Of a stretch of DNA of 64,000 nucleotides, positions 8,412 to 18,240 are shown in pieces; positions within the stretch are counted from its first letter, which is position 1; every line of letters starts with the position of its first letter. The position numbers were made by a program, and so were the translations under genes. The notes beneath the pieces are model-generated. The model saw only the letters and a program-made list of their open reading frames with translations. It had not been told where the DNA came from and did not search any database. The DNA comes from Bacillus sp. FJAT-49711 (GTDB lineage: Bacteria > Bacillota > Bacilli > Bacillales > Bacillaceae_C), in NCBI RefSeq assembly GCF_018343715.1, contig NZ_JAGYPL010000001.1:310001-374000 (forward strand). The letters run 5' to 3'.

Positions 8412-9622
8412 TGGCCCGTTTTATATATAAAGGTAGAAATAGACAAAAGATCGTGACTGGGAAAATTAATGCTAATTCTAGACGAGAAGCAATGGAGAAA
8501 TTGAACAATGAGAGTGTTCGGATTATTGAAATAGAAGAAATTCCCGAATCGTTTTTAACGAAGGATATTACATTCGGAAAAGCGGTCAAGCTCCAGCATA
8601 TCGTCATGTTTTTAAGACAATTTTCTGCATTGCTTAAAGCGGGAATTAAAGTAGTAGAAGCTACGAAAATCTTATCCGCTCAAACAGAAAGCAAAACTCT
8701 TAGTAAAGTGTTAGGTGAAGTTGAAGGAGATTTAAGAGAAGGATTATCACTATCTGAGGCACTTGGGAAGCATCCGAAAATCTTTGATTCTCTTTTTATT
8801 AATCTTGTAAAAGCAGGAGAACTATCAGGGACGATGGATGAGACGTTTGACAGACTAAGTGAGCATTATGAAAAACAACATCGCACGAGACAAAAGGTGT
8901 TAACGGCTATTTCCTATCCTTTAGTTGTCGGGATTGTTGCTATTGCTGTCGTCATTTTCCTTCTAATAGGTGTTGTTCCCACGTTTGTTTCAATGTTTGA
9001 AGGATTTGGTGGCGAATTGCCGGCGATTACGAAATTTGTATTGAGTGTGAGTGATTTAGCCAAAACTTATTGGATTCTGATCTTCCTTATGCTTGCCCTT
9101 TTAGTTTTAGGTATTATTGCCCTAGAAAAAAATGTAAAAACAAAGTATTATATGGACTTAATTGTCCTTAAGCTTCCTTTTATTGGCCCACTTGTCCAAA
9201 AAGCAATGATTGCAAGGATGACAAGGACGTTAAGCTCCATGCTAGCAAGCTCTGTATCTATTTTACAAGCCCTAGCCATGGTCGAAAAAATAATTGGAAA
9301 TGATGTAATGGCAAAGGTTATAAAAAATTCAAGGGTTTCGCTGGAGGAAGGAAAATCTCTTGCAAAACCTATCGAAGAACATTGGGCTTTCCCGCCACTA
9401 GTTTCACAAATGATCGTAATCGGTGAAGAATCAGGTTCATTAGATACAATGTTAGCAAAGGTAGCAGATTTTTATGAACAAGAGGTAGACGCAGCCACTG
9501 ATCGGTTGAAAGCATTGATAGAACCAATGATGATCATCGTGCTCGCGGGCTTAGTAGGAACAATAGTAACAGCCATAATCATCCCTATGTTTAAGATTTT
9601 CGACAATATCCAAAACTATTAA
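8411..9622 (+). CDS. pilC: Type IV pilus inner-membrane platform protein PilC
   Basis: This 403-residue GspF/ComGB-type protein couples the ATPases to pilin assembly. Two T2SSF repeats are visible (around FLRQFSALLKAGIKVVEA at 67-84 and MTRTLSSMLASSVSILQAL at 270-288). Membrane segments lie near 167-191, 219-238 and 371-393. Length and topology are typical. Translation is coupled to pilT through TAATG. Confidence 0.93.
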   Translation: MARFIYKGRNRQKIVTGKINANSRREAMEKLNNESVRIIEIEEIPESFLTKDITFGKAVKLQHIVMFLRQFSALLKAGIKVVEATKILSAQTESKTLSKVLGEVEGDLREGLSLSEALGKHPKIFDSLFINLVKAGELSGTMDETFDRLSEHYEKQHRTRQKVLTAISYPLVVGIVAIAVVIFLLIGVVPTFVSMFEGFGGELPAITKFVLSVSDLAKTYWILIFLMLALLVLGIIALEKNVKTKYYMDLIVLKLPFIGPLVQKAMIARMTRTLSSMLASSVSILQALAMVEKIIGNDVMAKVIKNSRVSLEEGKSLAKPIEEHWAFPPLVSQMIVIGEESGSLDTMLAKVADFYEQEVDAATDRLKALIEPMMIIVLAGLVGTIVTAIIIPMFKIFDNIQNY

Positions 9623-9628
9623 AATATA

Positions 9629-9659
9629 TTGTCAAAATATGCATTTTGTGTGATATCAT
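9629..9659 (+). promoter_or_regulatory. Candidate promoter before the pilin gene
   Basis: TTGTCA (9629-9634) and TATCAT (9654-9659) resemble sigma-A boxes, but the spacer is 19 nt, 2 nt longer than usual. A separate promoter would fit the high pilin level needed relative to the machinery genes. Support is modest. Confidence 0.4.
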
Positions 9660-9712
9660 GGGTAAAAGGAACTATATACATAATAGTTTCTGTTAATAAG
9701 GAGGAAAAACCA

Positions 9713-10171
9713 ATGTTGAAAAAAGTTAGGAAACTATTTAAAAACCAACGAGGTCTTACGTTAGTAGAATTACTAGCTGTTGTTGTCATTTTAGGGATTA
9801 TTTCGGCGATTGCTATTCCGAGTATTGGGGGATTGATTAACAATTCAAAGAAAGATGCACATATTGCGAATGCTCAAACGATGGTGAATGCAGTGAAGTT
9901 GATGGTTACCACCGATGAATTAGAATACAATAAAAATAATGCAGCTACAGTTACATTGAGCCAATTGGTAAAAGACAATTATATTGAAGCTGTAAAAGAT
10001 CCTTCAGGTACAACATATGGTGAGGGTACCAATGTAACTGTAAAAAAAGAGAGTGATGACAAATATACTTATTCTATAACACTTACAAATAGTGGTAATA
10101 ATGAATATTATTCTGGTACACTTGAAAAAATGAATAGAAGTCAAATAAACTTGAAACCATCTTCAGAATAA
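9713..10171 (+). CDS. pilA: Major-type type IV pilin
   Basis: The 152-residue prepilin has the leader MLKKVRKLFKNQRG, cleavage after Gly14, then LTLVE with Glu at +5, followed by a classic hydrophobic helix (LLAVVVILGIISAIAIPSI). The mature form would be 138 residues. The C-terminal domain is small, Thr/Asn/Ser-rich and without cysteines, as in ComGC-like and clostridial pilins. The ATG has a near-perfect AAGGAGG 8 nt upstream, the strongest ribosome site in the locus, which fits a major structural subunit. The in-frame start at 9629 has no such site and would bury the leader. Confidence 0.9.
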   Translation: MLKKVRKLFKNQRGLTLVELLAVVVILGIISAIAIPSIGGLINNSKKDAHIANAQTMVNAVKLMVTTDELEYNKNNAATVTLSQLVKDNYIEAVKDPSGTTYGEGTNVTVKKESDDKYTYSITLTNSGNNEYYSGTLEKMNRSQINLKPSSE

Positions 10172-10182
10172 GGTAAAAATTA

Positions 10183-10926
10183 TTGATTATAATTATTATT
10201 CTTCTTTACGCCCTATTCCTCGGCTCCTTCTTCAATGTCGTCGGGCTTAGGGTTCCATTAAATCAGTCAATTGTTAAGCCACGGTCAGCTTGTCCAAGAT
10301 GTGGACATACTTTAAAGGCTATTGAGTTAATACCTGTTTTTTCTTATGTAATCCAAGGGGGAAAATGCCGTCTTTGCCAAAGTCGGATTTCCCCTCTTTA
10401 TCCTATTATGGAGCTGTCTACAGCTGTAATATTTCTATTTGCTTATTGGAAAATTGGCTGGTCCTTTGAACTCATTTTTGTCTGGACATTGATCTCTTTA
10501 TTTATCATCATTTTCATAACAGATATTACATACATGCTGATCCCCGATCGTATTCTCCTATTTTTTATACCTTTATTCCTTATTGAACGAATCGCACTGC
10601 CAGTAGATCCGTGGTGGGACTCTCTTCTGGGTGCTGCGATTGGATTTACCCTTTTACTTGCGATTGCGGTCATTAGTAAAGGAGGGATGGGGGGAGGAGA
10701 TATAAAACTTTTTGGGGTTATCGGGTTCGCACTTGGCTCAAAGTTAGTTTTATTATCATTTTTTGCTGCTTCGGTGTTAGGTGGCATATTTGGAATTATT
10801 GGGATGGCCTGTGGACTGTTCAAAAAAGGTGACTCGATTCCATTCGGTCCTTATATAGGGCTTGGAACTTTAGTTGTTTATTTTTATCATCAAAACATTA
10901 TAGATTGGTATTTTTCATTTTTGTAG
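10183..10926 (+). CDS. comC: Prepilin peptidase / N-methyltransferase
   Basis: This 247-residue polytopic membrane aspartyl protease cleaves prepilin leaders and methylates the new N-terminus. Two CxxC pairs (Cys37/40, Cys62/65) form the zinc site of the methylase-type N-domain. Catalytic aspartates are Asp114 (FITDI) and Asp173 (GMGGGDIKL). The start is TTG with only a weak AAGGT site 8 nt upstream. This is the positional equivalent of B. subtilis comC (folC side of maf). It would serve the pilins here and probably any comG pseudopilins elsewhere. Also called pilD. Confidence 0.93.
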   Translation: MIIIIILLYALFLGSFFNVVGLRVPLNQSIVKPRSACPRCGHTLKAIELIPVFSYVIQGGKCRLCQSRISPLYPIMELSTAVIFLFAYWKIGWSFELIFVWTLISLFIIIFITDITYMLIPDRILLFFIPLFLIERIALPVDPWWDSLLGAAIGFTLLLAIAVISKGGMGGGDIKLFGVIGFALGSKLVLLSFFAASVLGGIFGIIGMACGLFKKGDSIPFGPYIGLGTLVVYFYHQNIIDWYFSFL

Positions 10927-10947
10927 ACAGCAAAGGGAGTTTTCGTG

Positions 10948-11910
10948 ATGACATTCCAACTATTTAAGCGAAGTCTTAAAGCAGCTAATATCGTTTTTAC
11001 GGATAAGACTATTCGTTTCTTGGAAACAGTCCAGAAATCTGAAATTGAAATACTACAAATGAGTGAGTGTTCTCTTGCTCCCGGTACGATAAAAGACGGG
11101 AAAATCGTTGATTCCGAAATGTTTAGAATGATACTGGAACAATGTGTTGATACTTGGAATATTAAAAGGCGGGAGGTTCGTTTTTTAATTCCTGATCCTT
11201 TTATTATTGTGCGGCAAATGAAGGTGCCAATCGATATTCAAGAAGATGAGTTAAATGGTTATTTATTTCTTGAAACAGGAACAAGCATCCATCTTCCATT
11301 TGAGGATCCCGTAATAGATTCCGTTATTCTTCAAAAAAATGAAAAAGACCAAGATATTTTGCTTGTAGCGGCTCCACGCGAGATTGTTGATTCTTATATG
11401 AAACCTTTAGAAAATGTAAAATTAAAGCCGATTGCCGCCGAAATATCCGCTCTATCTTTATATCGACTGTACAAAAAAGCCGGAATGACAAGAGAAGAAG
11501 ATCATATATTACTATTGAATTATGATGAGGATTTATTAACTATATCAATTTTTCATCAAGACATTCCAATTTTTGTGCGCCCCATTACTTCGGAATCCCT
11601 CCTTCAGAATACGATGGAAATGATTGGTGAGGACGATACGTATTATTTAGATGATGCGATCGTGGAAATTCAAAAGGTAATGGATTTTTATAGATATACT
11701 TTGAATCAGGGGAAAGTATTGATTAATAGAGTTATCTTAAGTGGTGATCACAATGATCTCACTTTTATTAGGGAAAGATTGGGAACTTATTTGCAATTAC
11801 CTATCGAACAGCTTAATCAAGAGAAATATTTAACCGTCGATGGAAAGCCAATCTCTCCATCATACTTTTCCGCACTTGGTTTATCTTTAAAAGAGGTGGA
11901 TATGAGATGA
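10948..11910 (+). CDS. pilM: Type IV pilus alignment protein PilM (actin-like)
   Basis: This 320-residue protein has the FtsA/actin-like fold of PilM. Family traits seen include the N-terminal SLKAANIVFTD strand, VRFLIPDPFIIVRQMKVP and a C-terminal glycine-rich segment near RVILSGDHNDL. In known systems PilM binds the cytoplasmic N-terminus of PilN and links the membrane frame to PilB/PilT. ATG 10948 has AAAGGGAG 8 nt upstream; the adjacent GTG at 10945 is possible. It overlaps pilN by 4 nt (ATGA). Confidence 0.85.
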   Translation: MTFQLFKRSLKAANIVFTDKTIRFLETVQKSEIEILQMSECSLAPGTIKDGKIVDSEMFRMILEQCVDTWNIKRREVRFLIPDPFIIVRQMKVPIDIQEDELNGYLFLETGTSIHLPFEDPVIDSVILQKNEKDQDILLVAAPREIVDSYMKPLENVKLKPIAAEISALSLYRLYKKAGMTREEDHILLLNYDEDLLTISIFHQDIPIFVRPITSESLLQNTMEMIGEDDTYYLDDAIVEIQKVMDFYRYTLNQGKVLINRVILSGDHNDLTFIRERLGTYLQLPIEQLNQEKYLTVDGKPISPSYFSALGLSLKEVDMR

Positions 11911-12503
11911 TCGAGATTAACTTAATTCCACCTCGAAAAAAGAAATCCTATTTCCTTTTAGTGAGCCTACTTACTATATTTGGGGTTGCTATTTGTGTGA
12001 GCACAATTATATTAGTTCAATTACAGTTTGAAAAAGAGCATGTTCGATCATTGGAGAAACAGTCTCAGCAAATTCAAGAATTAATTGAGATTGAAAAAAG
12101 TAAGCTTACTAATTCCCAATTAACAAGTTCTACCGAAATATTAAATAATATTATTGTAGAGGTCGATAAGAAGCAAATCGATAGTGTCCCTATTTTAAGC
12201 CAACTTATTTCGCTTTTGCCTGAAAGAGGTTTTTTTGAATCGCTTACCTATAGTTTAAATGGTGATATCCAATTAACGGTGCAATTTGATTCAAGCAGAG
12301 AGGCAGCTTACTACTTAAATGCATTGCTTCACTCTCCGTGGTTAAACAAAGCTTCATTAGCATCCATTACGGCGAAAGAAGAAACAGAAGAAGGGCATCC
12401 AATTGAAAATGAAAAGATCCTTCCACGATATACAGCCATTTATCAATTGTTCGTTGATAAAAAATATATTACAGATTTGCAAGTTGAAGGAGGCAAACAA
12501 TAA
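11907..12503 (+). CDS. pilN: Type IV pilus assembly protein PilN
   Basis: The 198-residue single-pass protein starts MIEINLIPP, the PilN signature that docks into PilM. One membrane helix (about residues 15-35) is followed by a coiled coil (about 38-65) and a small extracytoplasmic alpha/beta domain. It is coupled to pilM by ATGA and to the next gene by TAATG. Confidence 0.88.
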   Translation: MIEINLIPPRKKKSYFLLVSLLTIFGVAICVSTIILVQLQFEKEHVRSLEKQSQQIQELIEIEKSKLTNSQLTSSTEILNNIIVEVDKKQIDSVPILSQLISLLPERGFFESLTYSLNGDIQLTVQFDSSREAAYYLNALLHSPWLNKASLASITAKEETEEGHPIENEKILPRYTAIYQLFVDKKYITDLQVEGGKQ

Positions 12504-13246
12504 TGCCACTTCATTGGATGAAAAATAAATGGTTTATTACTATTATAACGACCCTAATACTTTTCACTATTATTCTTTACATTTATTCCAGTCAATACCG
12601 ACCTGTTGCGAGTCAATCTATGATTCTAGAAAATGAATTAAAAACTGAGGAAAAAATGCTGAAAGTATTAGAAGAAAAAACAGCAAATGAAAATAGTTAT
12701 ACAGTAGAAAGTTCATTTTCACTGCAAGAGCAAATTCCTGTCTTGCCTTTGACAGATCAATTCATCTTAGATATAGAAAAAGCAGAGACCGTTGCCAATG
12801 TATACGTTGAAAATATGGTTATTTCAGAAGGTGAAGGACTGGCAGCTATTGAAGGAACTGAACAAGCTGAAACATCTTCCGAAGTAAATGAAATTGAAGA
12901 AACGGAAGATCAAAGTCAATTATATAATCTAGATGAACTAAAAAAAGTTACAGTTTCTCTTTCTTTATCAGCAAAAAACTATTTTGATTTTGAAGCATTT
13001 ATAAACTATCTTGAATCTCAGACTCGTATTGTACAAGTTGAACAAATTTCCGTTTCAGCTCCCGAAGAGATGACGAATATTGCTGATGAGAATGAATTAA
13101 ATCATTATAATATTGTGATTTCGGCTTTTTATATCCCAGGGTTAACGGATTTAATAGACGAGGCGCCAAAAATGGATTCACCGCCACCTGCAAAAAAGAA
13201 AGATCCATTCAACAATTTCCCTGAAATTAATAAAGAAAAGAAATAA
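12503..13246 (+). CDS. PilO-like pilus alignment protein
   Basis: The 247-residue protein has one membrane helix near the N-terminus (residues 10-28), a coiled coil (about 35-60) and an extracytoplasmic domain, then a Pro/Lys-rich tail. Sequence similarity to PilO is weak by eye. The assignment rests on topology and on the fixed pilM-pilN-pilO order. It starts inside the pilN stop with GGAGG upstream and is the last gene before a terminator. Confidence 0.65.
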   Translation: MPLHWMKNKWFITIITTLILFTIILYIYSSQYRPVASQSMILENELKTEEKMLKVLEEKTANENSYTVESSFSLQEQIPVLPLTDQFILDIEKAETVANVYVENMVISEGEGLAAIEGTEQAETSSEVNEIEETEDQSQLYNLDELKKVTVSLSLSAKNYFDFEAFINYLESQTRIVQVEQISVSAPEEMTNIADENELNHYNIVISAFYIPGLTDLIDEAPKMDSPPPAKKKDPFNNFPEINKEKK

Positions 13247-13251
13247 AATTT

Positions 13252-13298
13252 GACGAAAACCTTTTAGTAATAGACGACAAAAGTTTCGTCTTTTTTTT
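13252..13298 (+). terminator. Terminator of the pilus operon
   Basis: GACGAAA (13252) or AGACGA (13272) can pair with TTTCGTC / TCGTCT just before a run of eight T. The two competing 5' arms give alternative hairpins, both Rho-independent in form. Confidence 0.75.
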
Positions 13299-13351
13299 AT
13301 GCTTGTATGATAGGATAAAACAAAATTTATGTGCGGGAGGCTTAAAGATGA

Positions 13352-14365
13352 ATGGATAATGAAAAAGGGGAGCGCAATTCAACTATTAAAATAAAATTGA
13401 ATGGTAGAGAGCAGCCATTTTCAGAAGAAACCGCCATTCATGATTGGCAATCAGCTACAGAGGAAGCATCAGCTGCTCAATCTGAAGAAACAGTAGAAGA
13501 CGAAGAATTTGAGTGGATTTTGCCAAATGTAGAAAAAAATGAAGTGCCGGAATATAAAATTATTAATGCAACAAAAGACAACGTCGGAAAATTCCCTATG
13601 CCAAAGTGGAGAAAAAATATAAAACCTGGAATTTCAAGTTTGTTTATTTCTGTTTTCCTAGCAATCGCTGTCGGATTAATTCTTGGACTTATAATATATA
13701 AAATGGCAATCCAATCAGAAGATAGCCACGTAGCGTTAAAGGAAGCTGATCATTCTCCAGTAACGGAAAAGGAAGAACAAAATACGAAGAATGAAATTTA
13801 TTCTTTTACTCTTCCAGATATTACTATACCTGTGATTCAAGGTGGCCTTTATTCCACTAGGGAGAATGCTGTTTCTGCGGGTGAAGATTTGGCCGAATAT
13901 CAGCTTGGAACAACTATCATTGAAATAGAAGGACAATATTATTTATTTATTGGGGTAGCAGGTGATTTAGTAACTGCTAAATCATGGACAAATAAATTGA
14001 AGGAAGAAGGGCTAGAAGAAGTTTGGGCAAAGAATCTAACGATTAGTGGCAAGACGGTTGAATTAGCCTCAAAAGAAGAAGCCGATCGTTTGACAGATGA
14101 AATCTACACTCTTCATAAGCTTGCGGAAGAATCTGCTAACGGGTTTGTGAAAGGCGTAGTGAATGAAGATGTAATAAATAGTTCTGAAAAAGTAATAACA
14201 GGCACCTTTCAAAATGAAGTTGCAAAAGACCTTCACGGCAACCTTCAAACAGCGCAAAAGCATCTAAAAAGCTTTCCCACATCCGAAGCAACTAGTAATG
14301 AATTGTTACAAGCTCAACAAGCTTTGTTGGAATTTGTTCAAATATACTACAGTAAAAGCAATTAA
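13352..14365 (+). CDS. spoIIB: Stage II sporulation protein B
   Basis: The 337-residue protein has an acidic cytoplasmic N-terminus, one membrane helix at about 95-117 and an extracytoplasmic SPOR-like region (about 155-225). In B. subtilis SpoIIB sits at the asymmetric septum and helps septal peptidoglycan dissolution and SpoIIDMP localisation during engulfment. Its place before maf is the same as in B. subtilis. ATG 13352 lies 11 nt from GGGAGG; a closer ATG at 13348 gives only M-N-G-stop. Confidence 0.85.
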   Translation: MDNEKGERNSTIKIKLNGREQPFSEETAIHDWQSATEEASAAQSEETVEDEEFEWILPNVEKNEVPEYKIINATKDNVGKFPMPKWRKNIKPGISSLFISVFLAIAVGLILGLIIYKMAIQSEDSHVALKEADHSPVTEKEEQNTKNEIYSFTLPDITIPVIQGGLYSTRENAVSAGEDLAEYQLGTTIIEIEGQYYLFIGVAGDLVTAKSWTNKLKEEGLEEVWAKNLTISGKTVELASKEEADRLTDEIYTLHKLAEESANGFVKGVVNEDVINSSEKVITGTFQNEVAKDLHGNLQTAQKHLKSFPTSEATSNELLQAQQALLEFVQIYYSKSN

Positions 14366-14386
14366 GGGGTTCATGACCCCTTTTTT
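14364..14386 (+). terminator. spoIIB terminator
   Basis: AAGGGGT-tcatg-ACCCCTT followed by six T. The stem begins within the spoIIB stop codon. Confidence 0.85.
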
Positions 14387-14483
14387 CTATTGTTTCTTTC
14401 CCAACACTTTGATAGGATAGAGTTACGTATCTCCCTTTATCAAATGTAATAAAACTATTTTCCTTACCCAAGAAAGGAAGACC

Positions 14484-15065
14484 ATGCCTATGGATCGCCT
14501 CGTACTCGCTTCTGCTTCACCCCGAAGAAAAGAAATCCTACAGAAACTAAACATTCCTTTTACTACTTTTTCACCAAATGCCGACGAAACTCTATCAACA
14601 GGACTCCGGCCATCAGATTTTGTCATGACACTTGCTTTACGTAAAGTGAGCCTTGCGTCAGAGCATTTTCCAAACGCAGCCATTATTGGATCGGATACTG
14701 TAGTGGTATGCGATGAGCTTATTCTTGGTAAACCAAAGAATCAAGAAGAAGCCTACCAAATGCTAAAACAACTATCAGGACGTATTCATTCGGTCTATAC
14801 AGGTGTAGCCATCTTTCATAATGGCGAGACCGAAACATTTTATGAAAAAACAGATGTAGAATTTTGGGAGTTGACAGAAACTAATATTCATCAGTATATA
14901 AAGAGTGGGGAGCCCTTTGATAAAGCTGGCGCATACGGCATTCAAGGGCAAGGGGCATTACTCGTAAAATCCATTACTGGGGATTATTACAATGTAGTAG
15001 GCCTTCCTATTTCCCGTTTATACCGCACCCTTTCAGCTATGGGTATCATCATTCCTCCCAACTAG
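14484..15065 (+). CDS. maf: Maf-family nucleotide pyrophosphatase
   Basis: This 193-residue cytoplasmic protein of the ITPase-like fold has the family signature LVLASASPRRKEIL at the N-terminus and IIGSDTVV near the middle. Maf proteins hydrolyse dTTP/UTP and modified nucleotides; in B. subtilis overexpression blocks septation. ATG 14490 is equally likely because AAAGGAAG lies 9 nt from it and only 3 nt from 14484. It is followed by radC as in B. subtilis. Confidence 0.95.
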   Translation: MPMDRLVLASASPRRKEILQKLNIPFTTFSPNADETLSTGLRPSDFVMTLALRKVSLASEHFPNAAIIGSDTVVVCDELILGKPKNQEEAYQMLKQLSGRIHSVYTGVAIFHNGETETFYEKTDVEFWELTETNIHQYIKSGEPFDKAGAYGIQGQGALLVKSITGDYYNVVGLPISRLYRTLSAMGIIIPPN

Positions 15066-15087
15066 ACTAAAAAGGAGGAAACTATAC

Positions 15088-15777
15088 TTGAAAACCGACA
15101 CACTCATGATACGCGATTACCCTGTCGATGAGCGGCCTCGTGAACGTCTCATCAACAATGGGGCAGAAAGTTTATCGAATCATGAATTATTAGCGATTTT
15201 ATTAAGAACCGGAACAAAATCAGAATCCGTCATTCAATTAGCTAATCGTCTTCTATCACAATTTGATGGTCTTATGTGGCTAAAGGATGCAGCCCTCGAA
15301 GAATTGACAAATCTGAAAGGGATTGGCGAAGCGAAAGCTGTGCAAATAGCCGCAGCAGTTGAACTTGGCAGAAGAATTAGCAATCTTGCGTATGATGAAA
15401 GATATGTTATTCGCAGTCCAGAAGATGGGGCAAACTATTGTATGAATGATATGCGTTTCCTAAGTCAGGAACATTTCGTTTGCCTATATTTAAACACAAA
15501 AAATCAAGTCATCCATCGGCAAACAATCTTCATAGGCAGCCTCAATGCCAGTATTGTCCATCCTCGCGAGGTTTTTAAAGAAGCTATTCGTCGTTCCGCT
15601 GCTTCTATTATATGTCTGCATAATCATCCTTCCGGTGATCCGGCGCCTTCAAGGGAAGATATAGAGGTTACAAAGCGATTAGTAGAATGCGGTAAAATGG
15701 TTGGAATAGAGCTTCTTGATCATTTAATCATCGGCGATAAAAAATATGTCAGTATGAAAGAAAAAGGGTATATGTGA
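15088..15777 (+). CDS. radC: RadC/YsxA family JAB-domain protein
   Basis: The 229-residue protein has an N-terminal helix-hairpin-helix part (LKGIGEAKA, about 76-84) and a C-terminal JAB/MPN domain with the metal motif His178-x-His180 and Asp191. Its biochemical role is unsettled; the old DNA-repair assignment is doubted. It starts with TTG, 8 nt after a strong AAAGGAGGA, and ends 240 bp before mreB. Confidence 0.93.
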   Translation: MKTDTLMIRDYPVDERPRERLINNGAESLSNHELLAILLRTGTKSESVIQLANRLLSQFDGLMWLKDAALEELTNLKGIGEAKAVQIAAAVELGRRISNLAYDERYVIRSPEDGANYCMNDMRFLSQEHFVCLYLNTKNQVIHRQTIFIGSLNASIVHPREVFKEAIRRSAASIICLHNHPSGDPAPSREDIEVTKRLVECGKMVGIELLDHLIIGDKKYVSMKEKGYM

Positions 15778-15970
15778 CACTAGGATTTTAAAAAATGATA
15801 AGCTATAATTAAACTTATGATTTTTATTAGGCATGTTCCTATTAAGCTAAATAAATATATGTAAAATAAGATACGTAGTAAATTACAAAAAAATTCATTG
15901 AAAAAACGTAAAATATGTTGTATTGGACAGGCTATTGAATAAATCTAAATGAATTTGAAAGTATAGGGAG

Positions 15971-15994
15971 CAGATGCACTAAAAAATGCATTTG
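15971..15994 (+). promoter_or_regulatory. Hairpin in the mreB 5' leader
   Basis: CAGATGCA (15971-15978) pairs with TGCATTTG (15987-15994) with one G-U pair, 7 nt before the mreB ribosome site. It may affect mRNA stability or initiation. The 239-bp radC-mreB gap holds no gene; the TATAAT at 15804 lacks a good -35. Confidence 0.35.
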
Positions 15995-15995
15995 A

Positions 15996-17039
<1,044 letters not shown>

Positions 17040-17047
17040 AAATGACT

Positions 17048-17076
17048 AGCGCCGTTTTTTACGGCGCTTGCGTTTT
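17048..17076 (+). terminator. mreB terminator
   Basis: AGCGCCGT (17048-17055) pairs with ACGGCGCT (17061-17068) across a T loop, followed by tgcgttttt. Confidence 0.8.
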
Positions 17077-17180
17077 TAACAGCATTTTAAAATGAAAATA
17101 GTAAATTAATGTATTGCTTAAGCGCCATTGTGAAAGGCGTATTGCTTAACAATTATTAACAAGTAAAAAATTTTTGTGGA

Positions 17181-17357
17181 TGTCTAGCTACAGCGCCTAT
17201 CAACCAGCAATCTTCTTGTCCTTGTCCCTTTGATAAGGAAGCCAGACTCTTCGCTTGTTCTGTTTTCTTTATCGCAAAGTGTTGGGCCAAAAAGGAACGT
17301 CGACGGACCCGCATCCTGCGGGCCTGTACATTAATAAGCAAGGCGCTTATGCTTTTC
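17181..17357 (+). repeat. Dispersed repeat family 1, copy A
   Basis: This fills most of the mreB-mreC gap. It begins TGTCTAGCTACAGCGCCTAT and ends GGCGCTTATGCTTTTCT, the same ends as the copies at 24845, 25753 and 56065. Internally it differs from the others and includes a CCCGCA-tcc-TGCGGG hairpin at 17308-17322. No reading frame in it looks real. Confidence 0.75.
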
Positions 17358-17373
17358 TAACGGGGTGTAAACT

Positions 17374-18240
17374 ATGTCACACTTTTTTTTAAACAAACGT
17401 CTCATTATTCTACTTATCAGCATCATCATTCTCGTGTCGTTAATCGGATTTTCTTTAAGAGATAGAGAGAATATTACACGTCCTGAGCAATTTGTAAAAG
17501 ACGTTGTTGGCTTTGGCCAATCACTTATTTCTATACCAGCTCAAGGAGTTGCAAACCTTGTTGGTAATATTCATGATCTGCAAAATACATACACGGAAAA
17601 TAAAAAACTTAAGGCACGATTGGAAGGATTAGCGAAGCTTGAAAAGGAAATATCAGATTTAAAAAGAGATAATGTAGAATTGCGGAATGTACTAAATAAA
17701 ACCGAGAATTTACGTGATTATAACGCCATTCAAGCCACTGTCATCAGTCGGACTCCTGATCGATGGTTTGAAAAAATTACGATTAATAAAGGCAGTAAAA
17801 GTGGTGTTAAAACGAATATGGCTGTCACGACAGCAAAAGGTTTAGTTGGGAAAGTTGTCAGCACATCACCGATGACAGCTACGGTTGAACTTCTTAGCTC
17901 AGATAATAAAAAGAATAGAGTAGCTGCTGAAATTCAAGGAGATGAGCATGTTTTTGGTCTCATTGATGGCTATGATAAAGAAAAGAAAATGTTAATCATG
18001 AAAGATATTGTCATTGACCAAAAAATTAAAAAAGGGCAGAATGTTGTCACTTCCGGTCTTGGGGGTGTTTTTCCAAAAGCATTGGATATTGGAAAAGTTA
18101 AAGAGGTGGAAGTCGACCGTTTTGGATTGACACAAATAGCTTATGTTGAACCTTCTGCAGATTTTTACGGATTTGAACATGTATTGGTCATTGTACGCAC
18201 AATGGAAACTATAGAAGATGAAGCGAAGGAGGGGGAATGA
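17374..18240 (+). CDS. mreC: Rod-shape determining protein MreC
   Basis: The 288-residue bitopic membrane protein has one helix at about 9-29, a coiled coil over about 65-110 and the extracytoplasmic beta-rich MreC domain (motifs VISRTPDRWFEKI, INKGSKSGVK). It scaffolds the elongasome with MreB and MreD. GGGGTG precedes the ATG. Because a terminator and a repeat separate it from mreB, mreCD may depend on read-through or on a promoter in the repeat. It overlaps mreD by 4 nt. Confidence 0.95.
   Translation: MSHFFLNKRLIILLISIIILVSLIGFSLRDRENITRPEQFVKDVVGFGQSLISIPAQGVANLVGNIHDLQNTYTENKKLKARLEGLAKLEKEISDLKRDNVELRNVLNKTENLRDYNAIQATVISRTPDRWFEKITINKGSKSGVKTNMAVTTAKGLVGKVVSTSPMTATVELLSSDNKKNRVAAEIQGDEHVFGLIDGYDKEKKMLIMKDIVIDQKIKKGQNVVTSGLGGVFPKALDIGKVKEVEVDRFGLTQIAYVEPSADFYGFEHVLVIVRTMETIEDEAKEGE

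Noticed and set aside
5698-9622. Reading the ATPase/platform genes as a comG competence operon
   Set aside because: PilT, PilM, PilN and the zinc tetracysteine of the ATPase are present, and the comGC-G order is not, so it is a T4P locus; a comG operon is expected elsewhere.
15804-15809. mreB promoter at TATAAT
   Set aside because: No acceptable -35 at 16-18 nt; not called as a promoter.
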